Below, piece by piece: positions 57,283 through 64,000 of a stretch of 64,000 nt of DNA. The notes beneath the pieces were generated by a model that was given only the letters and a program-made list of their open reading frames with translations, was not told the DNA's origin and did not search any database. The translations under genes and the position numbers were made by a program. The stretch lies in NCBI GenBank assembly GCA_900095165.1, contig LT606947.1, positions 1,426,001-1,490,000 of the forward strand, written 5' to 3'. This DNA comes from Polynucleobacter necessarius. GTDB taxonomy: Bacteria; Pseudomonadota; Gammaproteobacteria; Burkholderiales; Burkholderiaceae. Position 1 is the first letter of the stretch. Each line of letters starts with the position of its first letter.

Positions 57283-58449
57283 TTACAAGCCCGCTGCTGC
57301 ACGTAATGCAGGCGCCTTATCGCACTGTTCCCAAGTAAATTCTGGTTCTTCACGGCCAAAGTGGCCATAAGCAGCAGTTTTGCGATAAATCGGACGCAAG
57401 AGGTTCAACATCTTGACGATACCTTTTGGACGCAAGTCAAAATGCTCCGATACCAGTTGCGCAATCTTTTCATCAGAGATCTTGCCAGTACCAAAAGTGC
57501 TCACCATCACTGAAGTAGGTTTAGCTACACCAATGGCGTAAGAGATCTGAATCAAGCACTTGCTTGCCAAACCAGCGGCAACTACGTTCTTCGCTACATA
57601 ACGACCAGCATAGGCAGCGGAACGGTCAACCTTGGATGGGTCCTTACCAGAGAAGGCGCCGCCACCGTGAGGAGCCGCACCGCCGTAGGTGTCAACAATG
57701 ATCTTACGACCTGTCAGACCACAATCGCCTTGTGGGCCGCCGATCACAAATCGACCTGTTGGGTTCACCAAGAAGTTAATCGCGCCCTTGATTAAATGCT
57801 TAGGCAATACTGGTTTGATGATTTCCTCGATCACTGTTTCGCGCAATTTCTCGAGAGAAATTTCTTCATCATGTTGTGTAGAGAGAACCACGGTATCGAT
57901 TGAGTCAGGCTTGCCATCCACATAACGCAGGGTCACTTGGGACTTTGCATCTGGGCGCAACCAGTTCAAACGGCCATCACGGCGCAATTGAGATTGACGC
58001 TCCACCAAACGGTGTGACAAATGAATTGGCAAAGGCATGAGCTCTGCAGTTTCATCGCAAGCGTAGCCAAACATCAAACCTTGGTCGCCAGCCCCTTGAT
58101 CCAAGCCATCATCATGTGCTTTATCAACACCCTGAGCGATGTCAGGACTTTGCTTGTCATAAGCAACCAACACGGCACAACCTTTGTAATCAATACCGTA
58201 GTCAGTGTTGTCGTAACCAATTTCACGCAATGTGTTGCGAGCCACTTGGATGTAATCAACATTGGCATTTGTTGTGATCTCACCAGCCAACACTACCAAG
58301 CCGGTATTACACAAAGCTTCCGCAGCAACGCGCGCAGTGGGGTCCTGAGCCAGGATTGAATCCAGAATGGCATCAGAGATTTGGTCTGCTACTTTATCGG
58401 GGTGACCTTCAGAAACGGATTCTGAGGTAAAGAAGTAATCATTTGCCAT
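57283..58449 (-). CDS. metK: S-adenosylmethionine synthetase
   Basis: 388 residues. [18 protein letters not shown] holds the metal and ATP residues, [12 protein letters not shown] is the first family signature and [19 protein letters not shown] the second. It makes SAM from methionine and ATP. The start ATG 58449 has AAAGGA upstream. A 60-base SAM-II-like element and a promoter lie in the 200-base leader. ahcY follows on the same strand after 250 bases. Confidence 0.97.
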   Translation of the reverse strand: MANDYFFTSESVSEGHPDKVADQISDAILDSILAQDPTARVAAEALCNTGLVVLAGEITTNANVDYIQVARNTLREIGYDNTDYGIDYKGCAVLVAYDKQSPDIAQGVDKAHDDGLDQGAGDQGLMFGYACDETAELMPLPIHLSHRLVERQSQLRRDGRLNWLRPDAKSQVTLRYVDGKPDSIDTVVLSTQHDEEISLEKLRETVIEEIIKPVLPKHLIKGAINFLVNPTGRFVIGGPQGDCGLTGRKIIVDTYGGAAPHGGGAFSGKDPSKVDRSAAYAGRYVAKNVVAAGLASKCLIQISYAIGVAKPTSVMVSTFGTGKISDEKIAQLVSEHFDLRPKGIVKMLNLLRPIYRKTAAYGHFGREEPEFTWEQCDKAPALRAAAGL

Positions 58450-58509
58450 TGCATATTCCTTTAAAAATTAACACGATCTATGGGACAACTCGACGTGCCA
58501 GGAATTTCA

Positions 58510-58568
58510 ACGGCGACGCTTTAGCAGAATTTATGAATCGCCCTGCAAGTTGCCTTAACTCAGCGATA
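58510..58568 (-). ncRNA. SAM-II/SAM-V-like riboswitch candidate in the metK leader
   Basis: On the minus strand, in order: ATCGCTGAGTTAAGGC (58552-58567), AACTTGCAG, GGCGAT, TCATAAATTC, TGCTAAAGCG (near 58519-58525) and GTCGCC. SAM-II aptamers have the same string of pieces: CGCUGAUUUAA, UUGCA, GCGCG, AUAAAU and GCUAAA, at near-identical spacing. Stem P1 forms as ATCGCT/GGCGAT (one G-U). The loop GCAG is complementary to CTGC before GCTAAA, and GGC to GCC at the 3' end, as an H-type pseudoknot needs. The gene downstream makes SAM. The family assignment rests on comparison from memory. Confidence 0.68.
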
Positions 58569-58573
58569 GACGA

Positions 58574-58603
58574 ATTCTATCCGAAAAACGCCTTATTCAT
58601 CAA
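58574..58603 (-). promoter_or_regulatory. sigma-70 promoter of metK
   Basis: On the minus strand TTGATG (58598-58603) and TAGAAT (58574-58579) are spaced by 18 bases. Transcription would begin about 58567, so the first transcribed bases are the 5' strand of the SAM-II-like stem. This placement supports both the promoter and the RNA element. Confidence 0.6.
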
Positions 58604-58652
58604 GCTACACAGTAAATTTGGCCCTAGCGCCAGCATTGAATATCATTAGAGG

Positions 58653-59513
58653 GTGCGCAAACTCCTTCTTAAGCTAACCCTCGCTGCAATAGCGGTATTG
58701 CCCTTATCAGTAGTTCAGATGATTGGGGCTGCTCTAGGGGTGCTGGCTTATGTCGGCTCCAAGCAATATCGAGCGCTTTTCCGCCCTCAATATGAGGCGG
58801 TTGTTAAAAGCCATCATTTATCCCCGCAAATCTGGCGTGCGGTAGCTGCCTCTGGGCAACTCTTCTCAGACAGTCTATGGATTTGGCGTAACCCTAAAAA
58901 AGCGCTTTCCCTGGTTGAGGTACAAGATTGGGATTTAGTCGAGATCGCCATTAATGAAGGTCATGGCTTAGTCATGCTCACACCACACCTCGGTGGATTT
59001 GAAATCATTCCCCGAGTCTTAGCTCAGCATTTTCCAGCAACCATCCTTTATCGTCCATTACGCCAAGAATGGCTTAACGAAGTGGTGGAAGAGGGTCGTG
59101 CCTATCCTAATATGCACTTCGTGCCAACCAATCTGAATGGTGTTCGTCAAATGACACGGGCGCTGACACGCGGGGAAGCCATTGGCATTCTTCCAGATCA
59201 AGCACCTAGTGGTGGAGAAGGCGTATGGGTGCCATTCTTTGGACGCTCTGCTTATACAACTCCACTTCCTGCACGCTTGGCCAATCGCAACAACACGCCG
59301 GTTGTGATCTTTACCGCTAAACGCAAAGGTCTTGGCAAAGGCTGGCTAATGCAGGCTAAGAGATTGGCGCCACTTTCCGAAGACTCCATGCTTGCTGCCG
59401 CCGAACTCAATGTCGCAATTGAAAATGCGATCCTAGTTGCACCCAATCAATTCATTTGGGCCTATAACCGCTATAAACATCCCAGCGGAGCAGAATTGCC
59501 ACCAAGCAATTAG
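58653..59513 (+). CDS. lipid A acyltransferase (LpxL/HtrB family), first copy
   Basis: 286 residues. A hydrophobic N-terminal segment, then the acyltransferase box TPHLGGFEIIP (HxxxxE), YRPLRQEW and GILPDQAPSGGEGVW. It adds a secondary acyl chain to lipid A at the inner membrane. The GTG at 58653 is the only plausible start, since an in-frame TAG lies two codons before it; the AGAGG next to it is closer than ideal. It diverges from metK and is followed by a paralog. Confidence 0.85.
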   Translation: MRKLLLKLTLAAIAVLPLSVVQMIGAALGVLAYVGSKQYRALFRPQYEAVVKSHHLSPQIWRAVAASGQLFSDSLWIWRNPKKALSLVEVQDWDLVEIAINEGHGLVMLTPHLGGFEIIPRVLAQHFPATILYRPLRQEWLNEVVEEGRAYPNMHFVPTNLNGVRQMTRALTRGEAIGILPDQAPSGGEGVWVPFFGRSAYTTPLPARLANRNNTPVVIFTAKRKGLGKGWLMQAKRLAPLSEDSMLAAAELNVAIENAILVAPNQFIWAYNRYKHPSGAELPPSN

Positions 59514-59538
59514 TTAATAAATTTATAATTTATTCAAC

Positions 59539-60438
59539 ATGCCCTGGTTGCAAAACGTATTTAATTTTCTGGCGCTGAACTTACTGCGTCTTTTTGCATT
59601 TCTACCCTACACCCTCACCATTTACGTTGGCTATGGCCTCGGCTGGTTAGTAGCGCACATACCTAATGAGCGTGTAAAGGTTGTTAAAACCAACCTACGT
59701 CTTTGCTTTCCCAATCTGAGCGAAGATGAAATTGATGTACTTGCACTAGAGCATTGGAAATTATTTGGACGTAGCGTAATTGAGAGAAGTCGGATTTGGC
59801 TCGGAAACGAAAAGCAGATCACTGACATCGTCACGATTAACTCCGCGATTACGCTAGGCGATCGCAAGCCACGGCTCTTAATCAACCCTCACTTTGTGGG
59901 TCTCGAGGGCGGCTTCATGGCGCTTTCCGTTTTGGCTAGTCAGCATGATTGGCCTCGCGGCGTTGGCCTGTACCAAAACATGAAGAATCCCTTCTTCAAT
60001 CAAAAAATGATTGAATGGAGAAGTCGTTTTGGGGGTAAATCGATTGAGCGACAAAGTCGCTTACGTGATTTGATTCGCGAAATTCAAACAGGTAACTTTA
60101 TTTTTATTGCACCCGATATTGATCTCGGCCAGCGCGACTCTGTTTTTGTCCCCTTCTTTGGAATCCAAACCAATACGATCACTTCGGTCTCACGCTTAGC
60201 CAGACTCAGTGGGGCAGAAGTCTGCCTCATGACTACCGCCTTGAATCCTAATCGCAAAGCCTATACCTGCAACATTAGCGCACCACTTCCCAATTTTCCA
60301 ACGGATGATGTGGAAGCCGACACTGCACGCCTGAACAAATACATTGAAGTCCTTGTTAGAGAAAGGCCGGCAGAGTACTATTGGGTACACAAACGCTTTA
60401 AAAATCGGCCGCCTGGCGAGCCTAGTCTTTACAACTAA
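59539..60438 (+). CDS. lipid A acyltransferase (LpxL/HtrB family), second copy
   Basis: 299 residues. The N-terminal membrane segment ([20 protein letters not shown]) and the box [13 protein letters not shown] (HxxxxE) are present, with [20 protein letters not shown] and the final [15 protein letters not shown] typical of LpxL/LpxM. It shares the fold but not close sequence with the first copy 25 bases upstream, so the two probably add different acyl chains. dapF follows 11 bases later. Confidence 0.88.
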   Translation: MPWLQNVFNFLALNLLRLFAFLPYTLTIYVGYGLGWLVAHIPNERVKVVKTNLRLCFPNLSEDEIDVLALEHWKLFGRSVIERSRIWLGNEKQITDIVTINSAITLGDRKPRLLINPHFVGLEGGFMALSVLASQHDWPRGVGLYQNMKNPFFNQKMIEWRSRFGGKSIERQSRLRDLIREIQTGNFIFIAPDIDLGQRDSVFVPFFGIQTNTITSVSRLARLSGAEVCLMTTALNPNRKAYTCNISAPLPNFPTDDVEADTARLNKYIEVLVRERPAEYYWVHKRFKNRPPGEPSLYN

Positions 60439-60449
60439 TTGGAATTCTT

Positions 60450-61352
60450 TTGAGTACGAATCTAAGCAAGCCCTCACGCACTCTCCGCTTCACCAAAATG
60501 CATGGTGCTGGTAATGATTTCATTGTGCTCAATGGTATTGATCAAGATCTTAGCGAGATCACTCGAGAGCAATGGCAAAAACTAGCCCACCGCCAATTTG
60601 GTATTGGTGCCGATCAAATTCTGCTTGTTGAAAAAGCCACACGTCCCGATGCAGATTTTCGTTATCGCATCTTTAATGCTGATGGTGGTGAAGTTGAGCA
60701 ATGCGGCAACGGTTCACGTTGCTTTGTTCGCTTTGTACTCGACCAAGGTCTTTCTACAAAGAATCCCTTACGCGTTGAAGTAGCGCATACCATCCTCACC
60801 TTGAGATCTCATGATGATGGTCAGGTGGAAGTGGATATGGGCACGCCGATTTTTGAGCACGGCAGAATTCCATTTAATGCCGATGGGCTGGCGAGTAAGC
60901 AAGAGTTTCATGAAGTGCTTTATGCGCTACCAATCAATACACCCGCCACCCACGACAGCTGGATAGGCGTCTTGTCGATGGGCAATCCCCACGCAGTGCA
61001 AGTAGTAGGTAATGCTGATAGCGCACCCGTACTCGAAGAAGGCCCATCAATCGAAAAGGATGCAGCATTTCCGAAAAGAGTAAATGCTGGCTACATGCAG
61101 ATTCTTAATCGCAATGAAATTAAGTTACGCGTCTACGAGCGTGGCGCTGGCGAGACTCTCGCTTGTGGCACTGGCGCATGCGCCGCAGTAGTCTCGGGCA
61201 TTCGTCGTGGCTTACTCGACTCCCCCGTCAAAGTACACACTCGTGGCGGTGATTTGTTAATTGCGTGGGGCGGCATGATTAATGAAGTTGCTCAGAGCGT
61301 TATCATGACAGGCCCAGCAATTACTGTGTTCGAAGGTAAAACAAAGATCTAA
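60450..61352 (+). CDS. dapF: diaminopimelate epimerase
   Basis: 300 residues. [18 protein letters not shown] is the family opening. The two catalytic cysteines lie in [11 protein letters not shown] and [15 protein letters not shown]. It converts LL- to meso-diaminopimelate for peptidoglycan and lysine. The start used is TTG 60450 with GGA eight bases upstream; a later ATG would cut into the conserved first strand. It follows the acyltransferases on the plus strand. Confidence 0.93.
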   Translation: MSTNLSKPSRTLRFTKMHGAGNDFIVLNGIDQDLSEITREQWQKLAHRQFGIGADQILLVEKATRPDADFRYRIFNADGGEVEQCGNGSRCFVRFVLDQGLSTKNPLRVEVAHTILTLRSHDDGQVEVDMGTPIFEHGRIPFNADGLASKQEFHEVLYALPINTPATHDSWIGVLSMGNPHAVQVVGNADSAPVLEEGPSIEKDAAFPKRVNAGYMQILNRNEIKLRVYERGAGETLACGTGACAAVVSGIRRGLLDSPVKVHTRGGDLLIAWGGMINEVAQSVIMTGPAITVFEGKTKI

Positions 61353-61392
61353 AGAGCAGAAATGTGGAGACTACTGCCATCACTCTTTAGAT
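61347..61392. terminator. inverted repeat between dapF and pyrE stops, possible bidirectional terminator
   Basis: ATCTAAAGAG (61347-61356) and CTCTTTAGAT (61383-61392) are perfect complements around a 26-base loop and include the dapF stop. Neither strand has a strong T run after the stem, so termination is only a possibility. Confidence 0.4.
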
Positions 61393-62060
61393 TAAACCCC
61401 GTACTTCTCACGATAGGCTTTTACTGCAGGCAAGTACGCTGTTAACTCGGCATTGCTTGAAGAGGTTAAAAAAGCCATCAAGTCTGCCAAGTTCGCTATT
61501 GCCACTACCGGCAATCCAAACTCTTGCTCAACCGTTTGAACTGCTGACTTATCGCCAATCTCTGTAGCAGTCCCTGACTTTTCCATACGATCCAAGGCAA
61601 TCAATACTGCTGCCGGCTCGGCACCTGCATCGCGAATCAACTTCACGGACTCGCGAACAGACGTACCAGCAGAAATTACATCGTCAATGATGACTACCTT
61701 GCCCTTAACTGGGGCGCCGACCAATGAACCGCCTTCACCGTGGTCTTTGGCTTCTTTGCGGTTGTAGGCATAAGGCACATTACGACCATCAGCGGCCAAA
61801 GCAATGGCGGTAGCTGCGGCCAAAGTGATGCCTTTATAGGCCGGTCCATAAAGCATGTCGTATTGCAGGCCAGACTCTTGTAAAGCCTTGGCGTAATAAC
61901 GACCCAAGGCGCTTAAGCGTGCGCCATCATTAAATCCACCCGCATTAAAGAAATAAGGAGAAAAGCGACCCGCTTTAGTTTTAAACTCCCCAAACGACAA
62001 AACATTTGCCTCCAGGGCAAATTGAATAAAGTTATCTTGATTAGAATTTTTTGAGCTCAT
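61392..62060 (-). CDS. pyrE: orotate phosphoribosyltransferase
   Basis: 222 residues. The PRPP-binding motif is VVIIDDVISAGTSVRES, with YGPAYKGITLAAATA and PYAYNRKEAKDHGEGG upstream. It makes orotidine monophosphate in pyrimidine synthesis. It diverges from xth with eight bases between starts and converges on dapF. Confidence 0.95.
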   Translation of the reverse strand: MSSKNSNQDNFIQFALEANVLSFGEFKTKAGRFSPYFFNAGGFNDGARLSALGRYYAKALQESGLQYDMLYGPAYKGITLAAATAIALAADGRNVPYAYNRKEAKDHGEGGSLVGAPVKGKVVIIDDVISAGTSVRESVKLIRDAGAEPAAVLIALDRMEKSGTATEIGDKSAVQTVEQEFGLPVVAIANLADLMAFLTSSSNAELTAYLPAVKAYREKYGV

Positions 62061-62068
62061 AGGCCTAT

Positions 62069-62851
62069 ATGTTACGCATCATTTCTGCCAACCTCAACGG
62101 TATCCGTTCAGCAGTCAAAAAAGGCTTTATGCCTTGGGTTGTGAAGCAAAAGGCCGACTTTGTCTGCATGCAAGAACTCAAGGCTCAACAGGACGACTTG
62201 GAAGATGCCATCCTCAATCCAGATGGCCTACACGGCTTCTTTCATCACGCCGATAAAAAGGGTTATAGCGGATGTGGCATCTATACCCCACATAAGCCTG
62301 ACGAGGTGCTCTATGGCTATGGCAATGAAGAATTTGATGCTGAGGGCCGTTATGTAGAAGCCCGATTCAAGAAGCTCTCAGTGATCTCGGTATATATGCC
62401 CTCAGGCTCAAGCTCGCCAGAAAGGCAGGAGGCTAAATATCGCTATCTAGACTCTTTCTTGCCACACCTAGTTGAACTCAAAAAGTCAGGGTGCGAGATT
62501 GTGCTGTGTGGGGATGTGAATATTGCCCACAATGAGATTGACCTCAAGAACTGGAAGGGCAATCTGAAGAACTCGGGCTTTTTACCGGAAGAACGTGCGT
62601 GGCTAACAAACCTATTCGGCAAAGTCGGTTACGTAGATGTCTATAGAAAACTAGAGCCCGAAGCGACTGAGTCCTGCTACACCTGGTGGAGTAATCGTGG
62701 TCAAGCTTATGCAAAAAACGTTGGCTGGCGTATCGACTATCACATCACTACCCCAGAGATTGCAGCAAGCGCTAAAAATACTGCTGTGTATAAAGAGGAG
62801 CGCTTCTCAGATCACGCTCCACTAACAGTGGATTACGACTGGTCTATTTAG
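62069..62851 (+). CDS. xth: exodeoxyribonuclease III
   Basis: 260 residues. ISANLNGIRSA opens the protein, MQELKAQ carries the metal Glu, CGDVNIAHNEIDLKN the Asp/Asn pair, and RFSDHAPLTVDY the catalytic His at the end. It cleaves abasic sites and removes 3' blocks in base excision repair. Its last bases overlap the convergent transporter gene by eight. Confidence 0.94.
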   Translation: MLRIISANLNGIRSAVKKGFMPWVVKQKADFVCMQELKAQQDDLEDAILNPDGLHGFFHHADKKGYSGCGIYTPHKPDEVLYGYGNEEFDAEGRYVEARFKKLSVISVYMPSGSSSPERQEAKYRYLDSFLPHLVELKKSGCEIVLCGDVNIAHNEIDLKNWKGNLKNSGFLPEERAWLTNLFGKVGYVDVYRKLEPEATESCYTWWSNRGQAYAKNVGWRIDYHITTPEIAASAKNTAVYKEERFSDHAPLTVDYDWSI

Positions 62852-64000
62852 CGACTTGTGAATCGTGCTTTTTAAATTCAACTGCTTTGAAGTGAATGGT
62901 GAGCCAAATCAGAATTAATACTGGCGCACCAATAATTGCGGTGCCAATAAAAAAGTTTGAATAGCCAAAGTTATTTACAAAGACGCCTGAGAAGCCAGCC
63001 AGCCACTTTGGCAATAAGAGCATCATCGAGCTAAACAATGCGCACTGAGTTGCAGAGTATCGAATGTTCGTCAGCGCCGACAAGAACGCAATAAAGGCGA
63101 CCGAAGCAATTCCTGAGCTCAGGTTGTCCGCAGAAATTACCCAGATCAAACCGTGCAAGTCATGACCCTGAGTGGCAAGCCAAGCAAATAACAAATTGCT
63201 GACAGCCGATAAAATTGCACCCAGAAATAAAATGCGCATCACTCCGAAGCGCAATGTGAGTACGCCACCCACAAAGGCTCCGACCAATGTCATCACCACA
63301 CCAAAAACCTTACTAACTGCCGCTACCTCATCTTTGGTGTAACCCATATCCACATAAAACGGATTGGCCATGATACCCATGACCACATCACTAATACGAT
63401 AGATGACAATTAAGGACAAAATCAAAACAGCGTGCCAACCATAGCGCTTAATAAAGTCTGCAAATGGCTCAATCAAAGTTTGATGCAGCCATGCTTTTGC
63501 ATTGCGAGCTTTTACAAGCTCAATGCGAACGGGCTCTTTACTAAACAAGGTGGTAATCACACCCACACTAATCGAGAGCGCCATACAAAGATAAGCAAAT
63601 TGCCAGGCAGCTGGATCATATCCAACAACCCCAGATTCAGCGCAAGCTGCCAACCAGAGAACACCAGCACCAGACCAAATCAATGCAAGGCGATAACCTG
63701 TTTGATAGGTCGCAGCCAAGGCGGCCTGATGGTCACTATCGGCAGACTCGATGCGAAAAGCATCCAAAGCAATGTCTTGCGTTGCAGAACCAAAGGCGAC
63801 CAAAAGCGCGCACCATACAATCGGGATGAGTTGAACTTTCGGGTCAATGCTGACCATACCCACTAGACCAAAAACAATCAGCAACTGTGCAAAGAGCAAC
63901 CAGCTACGCCTTCTGCCAAATAAAGTCGATAGCAAGGGAATGGATAGTCGATCAACCAAAGGAGCCCACACCCATTTAAACGCATAGATTAAGCCAACCC
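62844..64000 (-). CDS. AmpG-like MFS permease, N-terminus beyond window
   Basis: At least 385 residues lie in the window and the frame runs off its end: the first codons read GLIYAFKWVWAPLVDR, an internal part of AmpG-type proteins, so the GTG at 63971 is not the true start. About ten membrane helices follow, with GSATQDIALDAFRIE and SGIASVAFIAFLSALTN typical of AmpG. AmpG imports anhydromuropeptides for cell wall recycling; slt in this window makes such products. It could instead be another MFS carrier of the same clade. Confidence 0.82.
   Translation of the reverse strand, partial: VGLIYAFKWVWAPLVDRLSIPLLSTLFGRRRSWLLFAQLLIVFGLVGMVSIDPKVQLIPIVWCALLVAFGSATQDIALDAFRIESADSDHQAALAATYQTGYRLALIWSGAGVLWLAACAESGVVGYDPAAWQFAYLCMALSISVGVITTLFSKEPVRIELVKARNAKAWLHQTLIEPFADFIKRYGWHAVLILSLIVIYRISDVVMGIMANPFYVDMGYTKDEVAAVSKVFGVVMTLVGAFVGGVLTLRFGVMRILFLGAILSAVSNLLFAWLATQGHDLHGLIWVISADNLSSGIASVAFIAFLSALTNIRYSATQCALFSSMMLLLPKWLAGFSGVFVNNFGYSNFFIGTAIIGAPVLILIWLTIHFKAVEFKKHDSQVAK

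Noticed and set aside
58443..58649. 68-codon plus-strand open frame opposite the metK leader
   Set aside because: It is antisense to the SAM-II-like element and promoter, and has no family resemblance or good start.

Overview
The window looks like a betaproteobacterial chromosome of the Burkholderiaceae, most probably Polynucleobacter. The evidence is gene content and order: secB-grxC-rhodanese, gpmA-ctpA-moeB, an incomplete PTS behind gshA-gshB, porin-glnK-amtB, lipA-lipB-ybeD, a MetH split into two genes, phaM, and an ahcY SAH riboswitch. Base composition is moderate and intergenic gaps are short. Six genes are visibly broken by in-frame stops, a one-base frameshift or an internal deletion. 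That is far more than a free-living Polynucleobacter should carry. It suggests a lineage undergoing genome reduction, such as the Euplotes endosymbiont P. necessarius (inference from memory, not a database match). No tRNA, rRNA, CRISPR array, insertion sequence or prophage was seen.

1-8.6 kb: export and redox genes (secB, grxC, rhodanese), glycolysis and periplasmic proteolysis (gpmA, ctpA, moeB), then a minus-strand block gshA-gshB-EIIA-ptsH-ptsI that joins glutathione synthesis to a regulatory PTS without a permease. 8.6-11.5 kb: ammonium uptake operon (TorF-type porin, glnK, amtB) closed by two tandem hairpins and preceded by a cluster of NtrC-like half-sites. 11.5-18.7 kb: ubiK, lipoylation (lipA, lipB, ybeD), a hydrolase, a thin ferredoxin, VanZ, birA, coaX and heptose adenylyltransferase. 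18.8-23.6 kb: a translationally coupled operon of glutathione peroxidase, FAD oxidoreductase (broken), DUF1365, cyclopropane fatty acid synthase and SDR (broken). 23.6-35.2 kb: dsbA, SPOR protein, argS, the two-gene MetH, phaM, MBL hydrolase, quinone oxidoreductase, flavin reductase and GST.

35.2-43.2 kb is the most decayed stretch. A tripartite RND efflux operon has lost its pump and outer-membrane channel but keeps its adaptor. Next to it, a MarR-DoxX-WrbA-pirin redox cluster has lost DoxX and WrbA. 43.3-54 kb is housekeeping (glmS, glmU, ttcA, folB, folM-like, midA, cca, slt). 54-58.6 kb holds the activated methyl cycle (metF, ahcY, metK). ahcY has a clear SAH riboswitch preceded by a perfect 13-bp inverted repeat on its promoter. 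The metK leader carries a small pseudoknot-like element that closely resembles SAM-II/SAM-V aptamers. 58.6-64 kb: two lipid A acyltransferases, dapF, pyrE, xth and an AmpG-like transporter cut by the window end.

The most interesting non-protein signals are the paired methyl-cycle RNA elements: SAH sensing at ahcY and probable SAM sensing at metK, about 1.4 kb apart. No wholly new protein system was recognised.
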